DNA of 64,000 nucleotides. It comes from DASSFG01 sp035550375 (lineage in GTDB: Bacteria > Planctomycetota > Planctomycetia > Pirellulales > JAICIG01). The stretch covers positions 1 to 64,000 of the forward strand of contig DASZPH010000116.1 in the NCBI GenBank assembly GCA_035550375.1. The letters run 5' to 3'. Of this stretch, positions 51,916-59,414 are shown one piece after another. Under the pieces are notes generated by a model, which saw only the letters and a program-made list of their open reading frames with translations, did not search any database and was not told where the DNA came from. The stretch's first letter is position 1, and the number at the start of each line of letters is the position of its first letter. The position numbers were made by a program, and so were the translations under genes.

Positions 51916-53808
51916 TCAGCCGGCGTCCTTCTCAGCCGCCTCCGACTTCGCCGGAGGCATGGAAGGCGCGGCGCTCGATTCGTCGGCGCGGTCCGCGTTC
52001 AACCAGGACCGAAGGAGGCCGGCCACCACCACAATGACCACGGCGGTGATCACTGCGGCTCCCGTCCACAACAGCCGGCGCTGCCACGCGCTGCGTTCTC
52101 GCTTCGTCTGAAAATCGACCAAACGATGCGTGAATGCTTCACCTAAGCGCCACGGCGCCGACCCGCCCGGCCGGTCAGTTACCGGCTGCTTCGAACCAAC
52201 CCTGGCTTGCTGTGTCGACGGCCACTCGACCGCCCCGGCAGCATCGTCGACCGGCCCGCTTCCGGCCGGGCTCCGGGTCTCGGCCGGATGATCGTCCTCC
52301 GCCCAATCGTCGCGCAGCGGTTCGACGGCTAGGACGCTCTCAGAGTCGTCGGCGGCGGTGGATGGTCTCTCCTCCGCCAGGCGGGCTTGTCGCGACCGCA
52401 ACTCGGCCATCTTGGCGATCATCGTGCCCTCAACGGAAGCAAGTTCACGGCTAGCCGACTGCAGGCCCTCCCGCACCTGGCGGTCCAGTTCGGCGCAACG
52501 GCGAACGGTGTCGTCGGCCAGCCTGGCCAGTGCGCCCTCCCAGGGACGCGCGTCACCTGCCTGGCGGACAAGCTGCGTCTGTTCGCCGATCTGCGCCAGT
52601 TCGCGCAACACCCGTTCTCGAAGCTCGGCGACTTGCGCCCGATGGTCGCGGTCCAACTCGCGCTGCTGACGCAGGGCCGCCTCCAGGCGCTCCAACTCCT
52701 GGCGAAGCGAGAACAGCTCGGAATCGATCCTCGCGGCGCGCGCGGCGGCCACCTCCCGTTGGGCCGCCAGCTCCACCTCAACGGCCGCCAGCCGGTCCTC
52801 CTGCGATCGTACCGGCCGGTCAACAAACTTCGTGTCCCCCGTCAGCGGACGTGTTTCGACCAAAACAGCCGGCGCCAAAGCGCCTGACGACGGCCATTCA
52901 CTCGGGGGAACCGGCGGCAATTCGGGCCGCGCACCCGGGACGATGCGCCCCGCATCGCCCCCGGTCCCGTGAGGCGGCGCAATAATCTCGTCCTGCGGCT
53001 GAGGCGCGTCCACGCGACGCTCCCGTGCCAGGTCGTCGGCTTGCCCCTCGACGACGGGAGCTCGCCTCGTGCTGCAACTGTCCGAAAACTCGGCCCCGCC
53101 GACGCCCTGGTCGCCCGTCGATCCGCCCGCCGCGGTTTGAACATCAAGGTAACAGCAGGTTACCGTGCCGACGCGGAACTCCTGACCCATACGCACCAAG
53201 CTGGCATCGCAACGGTTCTCGCCCAGGCGCGTGCCGTTGGAGCTGAAGAAATCGATGAGCCATAGGTCATCGCCGTCCCACACGACCGCCCCGTGCGCCC
53301 GCGAGATCGTGGGATGCTTGATCCGCCAGGTGGCCGGCGTTTGCCGGCCGATGAGCGTCAATTGCCGCTGCAAAACAAGATCCGCGTGGCTGCTGCGGCT
53401 CTTGTCCGTGAACATGCGGATGCGAGGGACGCGCGGCCCAGCGCTTCCTTTCGACTGGGGATCCGACAGGCTGGCAGACCGCGATCCGGCGTCGACCAGA
53501 GACGCGCGTACGCGAAAAGGGCCAATCTCCAGCGTGGCGGAAGGAAGCAGCCAACCGTTCAAAGATCCTGCTGCCAGGCCGGCGCAGTACACGCCTTCGT
53601 TCGTCGCGTGCAGGTACAAGTGGCACGGAAGAACGGCGGTATCCGCCAGCTCGATTTCGGATCTTCGATCTCGCCCAAGCCGCGCAAAGGGCTTGGCAAC
53701 GAGTACGTCGCCTGGAGGACGATCCGGCCCTTCGATCGTCACGACAAGTTGACGTGGACACCACCACTTCGCGGCAGCCGATGCCGAATTATCGGTCGAG
53801 GATAGCAT
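51916..53808 (-). CDS. Two-FHA, coiled-coil, single-span membrane protein
   Basis: The protein is 630 aa from ATG 53808 (MLSSTDNSAS). FHA 1 (about residues 20-105) has LGRDRRSEIEL but lacks the SxxH and NGT motifs (LPCHLYLH, SLNGWLL), so it is probably not a phosphothreonine binder. FHA 2 (about residues 140-225) is canonical: LIGRQ, TISRAHGAVVW, SSNGTRLGE. A long acidic/Pro linker is followed by a helical coiled coil (about residues 340-480, Gln/Glu/Arg/Leu heptads). Near the C-terminus there is one membrane helix (LLWTGAAVITAVVIVVVAGLL) with an Ala/Glu/Lys tail. The topology is cytoplasmic FHA domains with a membrane anchor. It is probably a reader of the nearby Ser/Thr kinase and precedes the giant gene on the same strand. 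Confidence 0.85.
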   Translation of the reverse strand: MLSSTDNSASAAAKWWCPRQLVVTIEGPDRPPGDVLVAKPFARLGRDRRSEIELADTAVLPCHLYLHATNEGVYCAGLAAGSLNGWLLPSATLEIGPFRVRASLVDAGSRSASLSDPQSKGSAGPRVPRIRMFTDKSRSSHADLVLQRQLTLIGRQTPATWRIKHPTISRAHGAVVWDGDDLWLIDFFSSNGTRLGENRCDASLVRMGQEFRVGTVTCCYLDVQTAAGGSTGDQGVGGAEFSDSCSTRRAPVVEGQADDLARERRVDAPQPQDEIIAPPHGTGGDAGRIVPGARPELPPVPPSEWPSSGALAPAVLVETRPLTGDTKFVDRPVRSQEDRLAAVEVELAAQREVAAARAARIDSELFSLRQELERLEAALRQQRELDRDHRAQVAELRERVLRELAQIGEQTQLVRQAGDARPWEGALARLADDTVRRCAELDRQVREGLQSASRELASVEGTMIAKMAELRSRQARLAEERPSTAADDSESVLAVEPLRDDWAEDDHPAETRSPAGSGPVDDAAGAVEWPSTQQARVGSKQPVTDRPGGSAPWRLGEAFTHRLVDFQTKRERSAWQRRLLWTGAAVITAVVIVVVAGLLRSWLNADRADESSAAPSMPPAKSEAAEKDAG

Positions 53809-54009
53809 CCTGAACGGACCGTTGGCGCATAACCCCCTTTTGACTGGTCTGAGTCTATCCTCCCGACGACGGCCACGATAGCCCCCGGCGCGCAACGGGT
53901 TGTGATTCAAGTGTATTTCTAGGCGATCTATCACAAACCGTGCTGCTTGCCCACAGCAAGCGCGAAGCGGTGAGCGAGGAAATGCTCCTTCGCTTATTTC
54001 CGGGCCAAC

Positions 54010-54037
54010 TTGTCGTTTCCGTCGCGGTGGCTAAACT
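54010..54037 (+). promoter_or_regulatory. Candidate sigma70-type promoter for the FHA-LuxR gene
   Basis: TTGTCG and TAAACT are spaced by 16 bp, about 60 bases before the GTG start at 54099. It is in the 290-bp divergent spacer shared with the FHA/coiled-coil gene. Confidence 0.35.
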
Positions 54038-54098
54038 TAGTTCTGGACTGAGTTGGGGGTTAGGTGGATTGGGTGGCGGGCCGGTCTGGTTTGGGTGA

Positions 54099-54773
54099 GT
54101 GGACGTGCCAGAGATCAATGCCGCCTCGCCGATCGCCAGCGCGTCGTTGATTCTGACCAACCTGCCAACGGGTGGTTGGTGTCATCTCATCGAACAACGG
54201 CGGAAGGTGATCGGAAGGGCCGACGATGTCGACATTGCCGTGCCGACGCGCTTTCGTTCCGTATCGCGCAAGCACGCTGAGGTATGGCGCGATCATCGCG
54301 GCTGCTGGATCCGGGATCTCGGATCTAGGGTCGGCACGCGGGTCAATTGGGTCTGGATCGACCGGCTTTCGCAGGCGAAGATCGTCCCTGGTGACCTGAT
54401 CAATCTGGGCGACCGTATTGAGATCCAGGTCGTGGCGGGCGAGCCGGCAAGCGATCCCTCCATCGACGCGATCGATGAGATTCTTGGTGGCTCGCCCAAC
54501 GACGATCCGACCGTGGGGCTATCGCCCCGCGCCAGTCGTCGACAACTGATTCGCGAGCATATCAGCCCAGCCGAGACGGAGCTTTTGCTGTGGGTCAGTC
54601 GGGGTTATTTGGACAACGACGAGCTTGGACGACTCTTGCACCGCAGCCCACACACCGTCCGAACCCAGCTCGGAAGCATTTTGCGCAAGCTCGGTCTGCA
54701 CAGCCGCGGGGACATTATCGGCTGGCTGCGGCGTCCGACACACGGCGATGGAGCCCCCGGAAACCGAGCGTGA
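54099..54773 (+). CDS. FHA domain fused to a LuxR-type HTH: putative phosphothreonine-responsive transcription factor
   Basis: The protein is 224 aa from a GTG start, with a second GTG two codons later. The FHA domain (about residues 15-110) has VIGRADDVDIAV, SVSRKHAEVW and LGSRVGTRVN, which keep the Arg, Ser and His of the phosphothreonine pocket. The last part (about residues 155-215) is a GerE/LuxR HTH: SPAETELLLWVSRGY, DNDELGRLLHRSPHTVR, TQLGSILRKLGLHSR. LuxR HTH domains usually bind DNA as dimers after receiver or PAS domains. Here the sensor slot is taken by FHA, so binding of a phosphorylated Thr could control DNA binding. It is convergent with the kinase gene (53 bases). Confidence 0.85.
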   Translation: MDVPEINAASPIASASLILTNLPTGGWCHLIEQRRKVIGRADDVDIAVPTRFRSVSRKHAEVWRDHRGCWIRDLGSRVGTRVNWVWIDRLSQAKIVPGDLINLGDRIEIQVVAGEPASDPSIDAIDEILGGSPNDDPTVGLSPRASRRQLIREHISPAETELLLWVSRGYLDNDELGRLLHRSPHTVRTQLGSILRKLGLHSRGDIIGWLRRPTHGDGAPGNRA

Positions 54774-54826
54774 CTTCGCGCCACACCAAACTGGACCTGA
54801 CCGTCGGGTTGCCGCGAGGTTGGTTC

Positions 54827-56563
54827 CTATGCGGTTGCCGGTCCCGCGTGGCCCGAGGCGGCCGGCGACTGGCGGCTTGCCGCCGTATCGACATCGCTTG
54901 TGGCCACCAGCCAGAAGCGAGTCGAGCCGATGCGAATCTGGTCGCCGTTTCGCAACTCGCAACTGGTTACCGACTGGCCGTTGACATGCGTACCGTTGAC
55001 GCTGCCTAAGTCCTCCAGGCGCCACCCGCTTGATTGCCATGTGAGCCGGCAATGGTGCCGCGAAACCTGAACGTCGCGGACGCGAATATGGCAATCTCGC
55101 GCCCGGCCGAGAATCACCGTGTCCTGTTCGTGAAGCAGGTACGCCTCGGCCGCGCCCTGCACGGAAACGCGCAGCAGACGCCATTGCCGGGTGGGCGCAT
55201 CGCTCGCGCCCTGCCCGCCTGTAGGAATCACGAAGGTCCTGGGATCTCGACCGTCGATACGCAGGATCGCCGGCGGAAGCTCCGCGTGTTGCGCGGCGGC
55301 CTGAGCCGTAATGTCCACCTGCGGTCCACTGTCGGCCTGATCGGTTTCCGATCCCACCTGATCCGAACGCACTTTCCAGGCCGCCGCGAACTGCGTCAAC
55401 GCTTCCACGCTCTTCGGCGCGGTCTCCCGCGGTGCGGTCCCCGATTCGGCGGCCGCCACTGGCGCGGCCTCGGGTTGGGCGGTCGGCGTGGCCGCGGCCG
55501 GCAGCGACGGACCGGGCGCCTCTGCAACCCACCGCCCGGCAAACTCCGTCAGTTCCCGCGCCACCTCCTCCGCCGAGCCGAAGCGCTGCGCGGGGTCTCG
55601 CGCCAGCATGGTTTGGATGATCTGCTCCAGGCCGGGCGGAATCTCATCTCGCAACTCACCGACGAGCCTCGGCGCGTGGTTCCTCCTTGCTGCCAGACGC
55701 TCTTGCAGGTTCTGGCCCGTCCACGGCAGGTCGTTCGTCAGTAGCTTGAACAGCGTACAACCGAGACTGAAAATGTCGGCCCGGTGGTCCGCCGCGTGGC
55801 CGTCGTCGATCTGCTCGGGCGCAATGTAGTTGGGCGTCCCCAATAAACCGCCGAGAACGGTGATTCGCGTGCTCGTGAGGGCGTCGCTGAATTTGATGTT
55901 GGCCGCCCCCAGATCGGCGACCTTGACGTGGGGCAACTCCTGCAGCGAGGCACCGCTCGCCAGGATGTTGCTGGGCTTCACGTCCCGGTGAACCAGTCCG
56001 CGCTGGTGGATGTGGGCCAGCCCCGCCGCCGCTTGGCGCACGACCTCGCAACACCAGTCGACGGGCAGCGTGCCGCAGCGCTTCAGCCAGCGCGTCAAAT
56101 CGTCTCCGGCCACGAACTCCATGATCAAAACGCCGCGACCGTCGAAACACTTGCTGCCGTACCCGGCCACGACGTGCGGATGGTTGACTCGCACCGAGGC
56201 TTGCGTTTCCCGGCGGAAGCGCGCGGCGGCGTCGGGCAACTGCAAAAGCGAGCGCGGAAAGACCTTCAAGGCCACGATCTGGCCCATCCGCGAGTGCTGG
56301 GCCTTGTAGACCGACGCCGCCCCTCCCTGTCCGATTCGCTGCAGGAGCTTGTACGGCCCAATGAAGAACGACGTCCTCCCCTCGAGCAATTGCAGACCTT
56401 GCCAGGCAGTGAGGAGACCAAGCTCCACCAGCCGGTTTACGCCCGAGATCTCGGCGCGTGCTCCGCCGTCGGAGAGCAACGCCCGAGCCTGCGTCCATTC
56501 GGCGCTCGACAGCAACCGCGTCTTCTGGAGACGGTCGACTAGCGAACGCTCACCCGTCCTCAT
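54827..56563 (-). CDS. Ser/Thr protein kinase with a C-terminal FHA domain
   Basis: The protein is 578 aa. After an N-terminal helical part (residues 1-65), typical of planctomycete kinases, come GQGGAASVYKAQH (P-loop), Lys100, HRDVKPSN (His192-Asp194) and the magnesium motif DLG (217-219, instead of DFG), then GTPNYIAPEQ and DIFSLGCTLFKLL. A Pro/Ala linker (about residues 330-400) leads to the C-terminal FHA (about 475-555): VILGRARDCHIRVRD, VSRHHCRL, GSVNGTHVNG. There is no membrane segment, unlike many PknB-type kinases, so it is cytoplasmic. It likely phosphorylates the FHA proteins next to it or itself. A candidate promoter lies at 56782-56809. Confidence 0.93.
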   Translation of the reverse strand: MRTGERSLVDRLQKTRLLSSAEWTQARALLSDGGARAEISGVNRLVELGLLTAWQGLQLLEGRTSFFIGPYKLLQRIGQGGAASVYKAQHSRMGQIVALKVFPRSLLQLPDAAARFRRETQASVRVNHPHVVAGYGSKCFDGRGVLIMEFVAGDDLTRWLKRCGTLPVDWCCEVVRQAAAGLAHIHQRGLVHRDVKPSNILASGASLQELPHVKVADLGAANIKFSDALTSTRITVLGGLLGTPNYIAPEQIDDGHAADHRADIFSLGCTLFKLLTNDLPWTGQNLQERLAARRNHAPRLVGELRDEIPPGLEQIIQTMLARDPAQRFGSAEEVARELTEFAGRWVAEAPGPSLPAAATPTAQPEAAPVAAAESGTAPRETAPKSVEALTQFAAAWKVRSDQVGSETDQADSGPQVDITAQAAAQHAELPPAILRIDGRDPRTFVIPTGGQGASDAPTRQWRLLRVSVQGAAEAYLLHEQDTVILGRARDCHIRVRDVQVSRHHCRLTWQSSGWRLEDLGSVNGTHVNGQSVTSCELRNGDQIRIGSTRFWLVATSDVDTAASRQSPAASGHAGPATA

Positions 56564-56781
56564 GCGCTGCGTCTCCCAAGTTTTGTTTCCATCGCGGGCA
56601 ATTCCCTCTGCCTCCCTTGGGTCGGTTACTTAAATTACAGGCGAATCGTCCTGCCGAACGGCAGCAGATCCGCATTCGCGGGTATCCATCTAGTCTTAAG
56701 TGACTTCTCCAACGAATTCAAGCTGGCGGGGGGAGTCCAGGCTCCCCGGAACGTGTCACTGATTTATTCTAACAAATACAT

Positions 56782-56809
56782 ATTTTATTCTTATCGCATC
56801 GAGGTGCAA
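56782..56809 (-). promoter_or_regulatory. Candidate promoter for the kinase gene
   Basis: On the minus strand TTGCAC and TAAAAT are separated by 16 bp. It lies in an AT-rich island (56758-56800) that stands out in a GC-rich spacer. The leader before the ATG would be about 210 nt. The rest of the 56564-56988 spacer shows a 6-bp hairpin (56730-56747) and no gene. Confidence 0.35.
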
Positions 56810-56988
56810 TCCGTTGCTTCGAAGCCGGGAAAACCGGGCACGTTGAGTCTTCGAGAACAGCTCGATGAGGAAATAGGGAACTCGCGAGCGCATTTATCTT
56901 GCAGCCACAGCGGCATTTAGGTAGGCTCCCGCCCGCGACGTTGACGCCCCTTTCCATCACGGTCTGATCGCGGCCGAAAGGAATGCCT

Positions 56989-58053
56989 ATGGTGCCTTCA
57001 CGATGCCTGTTGGTCGTGGGTCTCGCTTGCCTCGTCAGCGGCTGTTCCGACGCACGAACCGCTGCGCCACGTCGATTGAAATCGCACGCATTGCAGACCG
57101 GCAAGGCAAAGCCCATCAACGGAGCCGCAAATCCCGGGCGGCCCACGGGGCAGGTTGTGAAGGCGGCGCACGTTGAAGTGGCCAGCGAGTTGTCGCCCAC
57201 CGCCGTCGCCCCAGAATTGCTCGACCAGGCCTCGGCGGCCGATTCGCGCGAGGGCGACTGGACGGACCACCAGCAAGCCGCGGACCGGGAAGCCAGCGAG
57301 GTCCTGACCGAGGCGATCAAGGCGCTGCGGACCAAGCTCACCGTCCTCGGCCACAATATGGCGAACGCAGACACCATCGGTTTCAAACGCAGCCGCGTCA
57401 CACTTGAAGATTGCGGATACCAGCATCACAAGCTGCCCGGAGCCCAGGACGCATTCAACAACTACTCGCCAGTAAGCATCGCAGTCGGCCACGGCTGCCG
57501 CGTGCAGAGCGTCGACATCGATTTCTCGCAGGGAACCCTGAAAGAAACCGGGCGGGCGCTCGACGTAGCCATCGAGGGCGAAGGGTTTTTGCAGGTCATC
57601 GATCCATCAACCAACAATTTTCTCTATACTCGGACGGGCAATTTCGCCGTGAACTCAAACGGTGTCCTGGTCCTCGGCTCGGCCAGCACCGGCCGGGTCG
57701 TCCAGCCGCAGCTTACGATCCCCATCGACACTATGGGGGTCGTAATCAGCGCGGAAGGGAACGTGTCGATCCAGCAGTTCGGTCAGACACAGTTCAGCCA
57801 AATCGGGCAGTTGCAGTTGGCCAAGTTCCTGAACCCGCAGGGCCTGTTGAAGCTAGGCGAGAACCTGTACCAGGAAACACTGTCGTCCGGCGCGTGCATC
57901 TTCGGGCAGCCGGGAACGAACGGCCTGGGAACGCTGCGTCAGAAGGCCCTGGAGCGGTCGAACGTCGATTTCGACGAAGAGTTGCAGGCCTGGCAAGACA
58001 CGCAACGGACTCTGAAGCGATTGGAGCGCATGTTGGCCGCGCCGGTTCGTTAG
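56989..58053 (+). CDS. Lipoprotein-type FlgG-like flagellar rod protein
   Basis: The protein is 354 aa from ATG 56989, chosen because AAGGA lies 6 bases upstream. A start six bases earlier is too close to it. A lipoprotein signal (RCLLVVGLACLVSGC, lipobox V-S-G-C) is followed by a disordered linker of about 75 residues, then a rod-protein domain: IKALRTKLTVLGHNMANAD, TIGFKRSRVTLEDC, SQGTLKETGRALDVAIEGEGFLQV, FLYTRTGNFAVNSNGVLV, and NGLGTLRQKALERSNVDFDEE. These match FlgG in order and spacing. True FlgG has no signal peptide, as it leaves through the flagellar export gate. This form would be placed by Sec and lipidation on a membrane. No flagellar genes are near. Confidence 0.85.
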   Translation: MVPSRCLLVVGLACLVSGCSDARTAAPRRLKSHALQTGKAKPINGAANPGRPTGQVVKAAHVEVASELSPTAVAPELLDQASAADSREGDWTDHQQAADREASEVLTEAIKALRTKLTVLGHNMANADTIGFKRSRVTLEDCGYQHHKLPGAQDAFNNYSPVSIAVGHGCRVQSVDIDFSQGTLKETGRALDVAIEGEGFLQVIDPSTNNFLYTRTGNFAVNSNGVLVLGSASTGRVVQPQLTIPIDTMGVVISAEGNVSIQQFGQTQFSQIGQLQLAKFLNPQGLLKLGENLYQETLSSGACIFGQPGTNGLGTLRQKALERSNVDFDEELQAWQDTQRTLKRLERMLAAPVR

Positions 58054-58111
58054 ACCAGACGGTTCTGCGGGGGTTGCCAGGCCCTCACGGGCGAGCCGGA
58101 TTGTTGCTACC

Positions 58112-59275
58112 ATGAGGACGATTCCCTTACGCGTCCTCAACCCAGCAACCGCCCGCCTCAGCACGCCCTCTATGAACGATCTTGAAATCAGCGTCGAATG
58201 TTGTCGCCGCCGGCAGAAGCGACTGCTGTCTGAGATGCGGCAGAAGAACATCGATCTCGCGATCGTGCAAAGAACCGAGCACGTCCAGTGGCTGACCGGA
58301 CCACGTTTCCCCTGGCTGGTCGAAGCCGCGGCGATGCTGGCGGCGGACGGCCGCTGCACCCTGATCGCGCCGCAGGAAGAACCGCTGGTTGCGACCGAAG
58401 AGGTGGTAACGTATGAGGCCCGGCGGTTGGGAACCCTGCGCAACGACCAGCGGGAGGCCTGCTCGGCAGCGCTGGCAAAGCATCTTTCCGGCCAAAGCAG
58501 GTCGAAACGCATCGGGGTTGAATTCTCCTGCTTTTCGCCCTATTTGTCGAACGAGCTTGGGGCGGAACTGGTCGACGTCGAACCCGACTTATACCGCCTT
58601 CGCCGGCGAAAAGAGCCCGATGAGTTGGCCCGTTTGAAGAAGGCCATCGGCGCCACGGGCAAGATGTACGAGCGGGCGCGTCAGTTAATCGAGCCGGGGA
58701 TCAACGAGTTGGACGTTTTCAACCAGCTTCAAGCGGTGGCCGTGGCGGAGTTCGGCGAGATGATGACGGGCACGGGAAACGATTACGCCTGTGGAGAGAG
58801 GGGGGGGCCTCCACGGAACCGCCGCGCGCGGGACGGCGAGCTATACATCCTCGATCTTGGGCCGGCGTTTCGCGGCTATTTTGCCGACAACTGCCGCGCC
58901 GTCGCCGTCAACCGTCGCCCGACCGACGAGCAGTTCGCCGCCTGGGAACGACTTGCGGGCGTTTTTCCGCTGCTCGAGCGAACGGTGAAGCCGGGCGTGA
59001 GTTGCCGAGCGTTCTTTGAGCAGGTTAAGGCGTACCTCGATGAGTTCATGCCCGGCAGCTTCGATCATCACCTCGGCCACGGCATCGGCTTGTTTCCGCA
59101 CGAGGCGCCGCACCTGAATTCGCAGTGGAACGACACGTTTGAGGAGGGGGACGTGTTCACCGCCGAGCCCGGGCTCTATTCGCCAGAGCTGCGAGCCGGC
59201 ATTCGGCTGGAGAACGACTACCTCGTCACGGCGACCGGCGTGGAGTGCCTGAGCCCGTTCCCGCTCGAACTCTGA
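58112..59275 (+). CDS. M24-family Xaa-Pro aminopeptidase (creatinase fold)
   Basis: The protein is 387 aa from ATG 58112. A shorter start at 58172 (MNDLEISV) is possible. The pita-bread metal ligands are visible: Asp in YILDLGPAFRGYFADN (two Asp), His in DHHLGHGIGLFPHEAP, Glu in FTAEPGLY, and Glu in RLENDYLV. The N-terminal creatinase-N domain starts with CCRRRQKRLLSEMRQKN. It cleaves an N-terminal residue before proline, or related peptides, in the cytoplasm. The segment CGERGGPPRNRRARDGE is in place of the more usual GxxxxxPHxxxG loop, so the specificity may differ. It starts 58 bases after the FlgG-like gene. Confidence 0.93.
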   Translation: MRTIPLRVLNPATARLSTPSMNDLEISVECCRRRQKRLLSEMRQKNIDLAIVQRTEHVQWLTGPRFPWLVEAAAMLAADGRCTLIAPQEEPLVATEEVVTYEARRLGTLRNDQREACSAALAKHLSGQSRSKRIGVEFSCFSPYLSNELGAELVDVEPDLYRLRRRKEPDELARLKKAIGATGKMYERARQLIEPGINELDVFNQLQAVAVAEFGEMMTGTGNDYACGERGGPPRNRRARDGELYILDLGPAFRGYFADNCRAVAVNRRPTDEQFAAWERLAGVFPLLERTVKPGVSCRAFFEQVKAYLDEFMPGSFDHHLGHGIGLFPHEAPHLNSQWNDTFEEGDVFTAEPGLYSPELRAGIRLENDYLVTATGVECLSPFPLEL

Positions 59276-59294
59276 TCCTACCGCTCCCCTCGCT

Positions 59295-59315
59295 CCCTCT
59301 CCCCGCGGGAGAGGG
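59295..59315. repeat. REP-like palindrome between convergent genes
   Basis: A perfect 9-bp inverted repeat with a 3-base loop (CGC) is followed by GGGGTGAGGG. Translated on the minus strand the area reads HPGPLPRGEG, the known sign of a palindromic repeat dispersed in many bacterial genomes. It lies between the M24 gene and the ABC gene, and could also act as a bidirectional terminator. Confidence 0.5.
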
Positions 59316-59414
59316 CCGGGGTGAGGGCGCATTACAGTAAGGGCTGGCCACCATCTATCACGGCGCAACTACCGGCGCGTTGGTCCTTTTGCTGGAACGA
59401 AAAAAGGACGGCAT

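Noticed and set aside
56769..57401. 210-aa minus-strand frame
   Set aside because: Antisense to the FlgG-like gene and upstream spacer, with no domain and no coding composition.
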